Below are positions 49,201 to 50,597 of a DNA stretch of 50,597 nucleotides, piece by piece (positions within the stretch are counted from its first letter, which is position 1; each line of letters opens with the position of its first letter). This stretch comes from a virus: positions 1-50,597 of the IMG/VR virus record IMGVR_UViG_3300021964_000106, one strand, 5' to 3'. Under the pieces are notes generated by a model, which saw nothing but the letters and a program-made list of their open reading frames with translations, was not told the origin of the DNA and did not search any database. A program made the position numbers and the translations under genes.

Positions 49201-49560
49201 CTATTCGCCTATGGTTATCCAGCCTGTTGTGTCCTCATCCCACGTATACTTATTACCATCATCCGGCATTGGAATGGGTGCTTCCCAAATACAGGACGCT
49301 TCATTTAAAGACCAGCTTGGGTAAGGCTGTGGGGCGTAAAACGCATCTCTACCAGAATCGTAAGTATAGCCAATACCTGCGTAGTTTTTTCTCAGTGCTA
49401 CACCGCCATCTGGTTCTCTGGTTTCAGGACTGTAATGCACACCTCCATAAGTATTGTATGAAGTCTGCACCCAAGTGCCTTCCTGTGTGTCCACAAAGTC
49501 TTGTTCAGCAACAATAACTTGCGTAACAATTCCGTCTTCTACTTTTGCAAAATGACTCAT
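49201..49560 (-). CDS. Small virion-associated protein with WDED...GW tail, copy 2
   Basis: The complete 119-residue product has the common marine phage opening SHFAKVEDGIVTQVIVAEQ, a middle with WVQTSYNTYGGVHY and an aromatic end (WEAPIPMPDDG, YTWDEDTTGWITI). It is found widely in cyanophages and pelagiphages next to fibre genes. The C-terminal pattern is shared with the 195-residue protein at 1139-1726. It follows the glycine-rich adhesin with an ATGA overlap. Likely structural; function unknown. Confidence 0.72.
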   Translation of the reverse strand: MSHFAKVEDGIVTQVIVAEQDFVDTQEGTWVQTSYNTYGGVHYSPETREPDGGVALRKNYAGIGYTYDSGRDAFYAPQPYPSWSLNEASCIWEAPIPMPDDGNKYTWDEDTTGWITIGE

Positions 49561-50339
49561 GTCGTGTAACTTCCTGACGAAGTGTATGTAAGAATTGTGT
49601 TATCACCTGATACGGTAACAGTTGGAGAACCTGTGGTAACCCCACTGTAACTTGAAGTGGGCATTCGTAATATCACAACACCTGATGCGCCAAGTTGTCC
49701 ATAGCCCGCAGTGTATGCCCTGCCATCACCGCCATTGCCTGTGTTTACTGGCTGTAAGTCAGTTTCTGGGTAATAATACGCATCTCCGCCTCTCGCATAA
49801 GTCACTGCTGTGCCTGTAATGTTATTAGCCAGCCCGTTTGGCTGCGCAGGGCCAGCACCTCCAGCACCGCCACCAGCACCTGAAGCATAACCTTGAGGGT
49901 TTCCGCCTCCACCTGCATACCCTTGACCTGCTATACCGCTTCCGCCAATACCACTTGAATTGAAACCTGCGTCACCACCACCTGAACCACCAGAGGAACC
50001 ATCACCACCTAACGCTTGTCCGCCTTTGCCACCTCCGGTTGACATAATTGACCCAAAGTAGCTGTTACTCCCATTTGAATTACTACCACCGCCCCCAACC
50101 GTTATGGTGTATACAAGTCCCGGATCTACTGTTACAGCTGACTCAGTTGTTCCCCCACCCCCTGTAGGCGTAACGCTTGACCGTAGTCCACCAGCACCAC
50201 CGCCACCACCACGAGTAGTTGAGTTGTAAGGCGTGTAACCACCTGAAGCACCCCCAGCGACAACTAGAAAATCAATATCATAAGGCCCAGCAGAAGCAGA
50301 AGCATTGATACCCGAAACTATGGAGAGTAGTCCAGACAT
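49557..50339 (-). CDS. Glycine-rich tail adhesin-like protein, copy 2
   Basis: The 260-residue paralogue of the protein at 28-810, with equal length and roughly 88% identical residues by eye. Most changes fall in residues 4-40 and in a few glycine-loop positions (for example NAGFNSAS against DAGFNSSG); the long central tracts and the C-terminal SGVVILRMPTSSYSG are kept. Two such adhesins may give different receptor ranges or assemble as a mixed tip. ATGA overlaps join it to both neighbours. Confidence 0.8.
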   Translation of the reverse strand: MSGLLSIVSGINASASAGPYDIDFLVVAGGASGGYTPYNSTTRGGGGGAGGLRSSVTPTGGGGTTESAVTVDPGLVYTITVGGGGSNSNGSNSYFGSIMSTGGGKGGQALGGDGSSGGSGGGDAGFNSSGIGGSGIAGQGYAGGGGNPQGYASGAGGGAGGAGPAQPNGLANNITGTAVTYARGGDAYYYPETDLQPVNTGNGGDGRAYTAGYGQLGASGVVILRMPTSSYSGVTTGSPTVTVSGDNTILTYTSSGSYTT

Positions 50340-50597
50340 CAGCTAACAGCTCCAGCTATGACACAAACTGTGCCTGATATAAAAAATATGGTACATAGAC
50401 CACGGGTTGCTATTGTAACGCTTGCAACATCTGTATCAGTACCGGATATGTAAGCCGTTGTGATACTACAAGTAATAGTTACATCTCCAGTAGTATTATT
50501 AAAAATACTAACAACATCACCCTCCGAAAACGTAGCATCTGGTATCGTAATTGAACCACCAGCACCTACCTGAACGTACTTGCCCGTGTCAGCAGTG
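50339..50597 (-). CDS. Partial small beta-rich tail protein, copy 2 (N-terminus missing)
   Basis: The last 85 codons of a paralogue of the 810-1142 gene: it reads from TADTGKYVQVGAGGSITIPD to the end GTVCVIAGAVS before a TGA that overlaps the adhesin start. The N-terminal ~25 residues lie beyond the window. It shows that the cassette order (110-residue protein, glycine-rich protein, 119-residue protein) is repeated at both contig ends. Confidence 0.75.
   Translation of the reverse strand, partial: TADTGKYVQVGAGGSITIPDATFSEGDVVSIFNNTTGDVTITCSITTAYISGTDTDVASVTIATRGLCTIFFISGTVCVIAGAVS

Noticed and set aside
1-50597. Integrase, repressor or attachment site
   Set aside because: No tyrosine or serine recombinase, CI-like repressor or tRNA-fragment repeat was recognised; the genome appears lytic.

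Overview
The window reads as nearly all of a lytic, podovirus-like marine phage genome that depends on host RNA polymerase. Evidence for this is a T7-type replication set (gp2.5-like SSB, gp4-like primase-helicase, family A DNA polymerase, exonuclease, endonuclease I), a class Ia ribonucleotide reductase, a terminase/portal/scaffold/T7-like capsid block, podovirus-like adaptor and nozzle proteins, and several giant internal virion proteins. I see no phage RNA polymerase, integrase, repressor or attachment site. Near-consensus sigma70 promoters fit transcription by host polymerase. The GTA-type holin and DUF6127-type protein are reminiscent of alphaproteobacterial phages, but the host is not proven. 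The overall style is like marine podoviruses without an RNA polymerase (HMO-2011-like or cobavirus-like groups); that placement is inference.

Layout. A ~0.8 kb control region (17142-17963) sits between two divergent arms. Rightward (+) 17964-34814 is the early/replication arm: about a dozen small unknown genes, a Gp88-like protein, a DUF932 protein, SSB in what looks like its own transcription unit, primase-helicase, DNA polymerase, nucleases, DUF3310, NrdA, a MazG-like protein and NrdB. Leftward (-) from 17141 to 1 is the packaging/head/tail arm: TerS, a small HTH protein, TerL, portal, small basic proteins, scaffold, capsid, adaptor, nozzle, tail fibres and a glycine-rich adhesin. The minus-strand block 50597-34795 continues the same polarity: adhesin cassette, small proteins with membrane segments, holin, internal virion proteins and an M15 peptidase endolysin. 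Both window ends lie inside copies of the same adhesin cassette. The simplest reading is a circular or circularly permuted genome whose assembly broke in a tandem duplication, so that one late operon runs from TerS through to endolysin and meets the early arm tail-to-tail near 34800.

The most unusual signal is RNA/DNA structure rather than a gene. From about 17.47 to 18.53 kb the sequence is a dense series of perfect short stem-loops (5-9 bp stems, mostly 3-4 nt loops), nine in the non-coding leader and about fifteen more inside and just after the first early gene, so protein coding and hairpin formation are satisfied together. Four near-identical ~47 bp hairpins then stand immediately upstream of the ribosome-binding sites of four early genes. 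Two perfect TTGACA-17-TATAAT promoters are placed back to back with their -35 boxes forming an inverted repeat, and the leftward one starts TerS with essentially no leader. Other notable points are an out-of-frame gene inside the portal 3' end, a T7 gp4B-like internal start in the primase-helicase, and a 2144-residue virion protein carrying a domain like those of polyvalent proteins.
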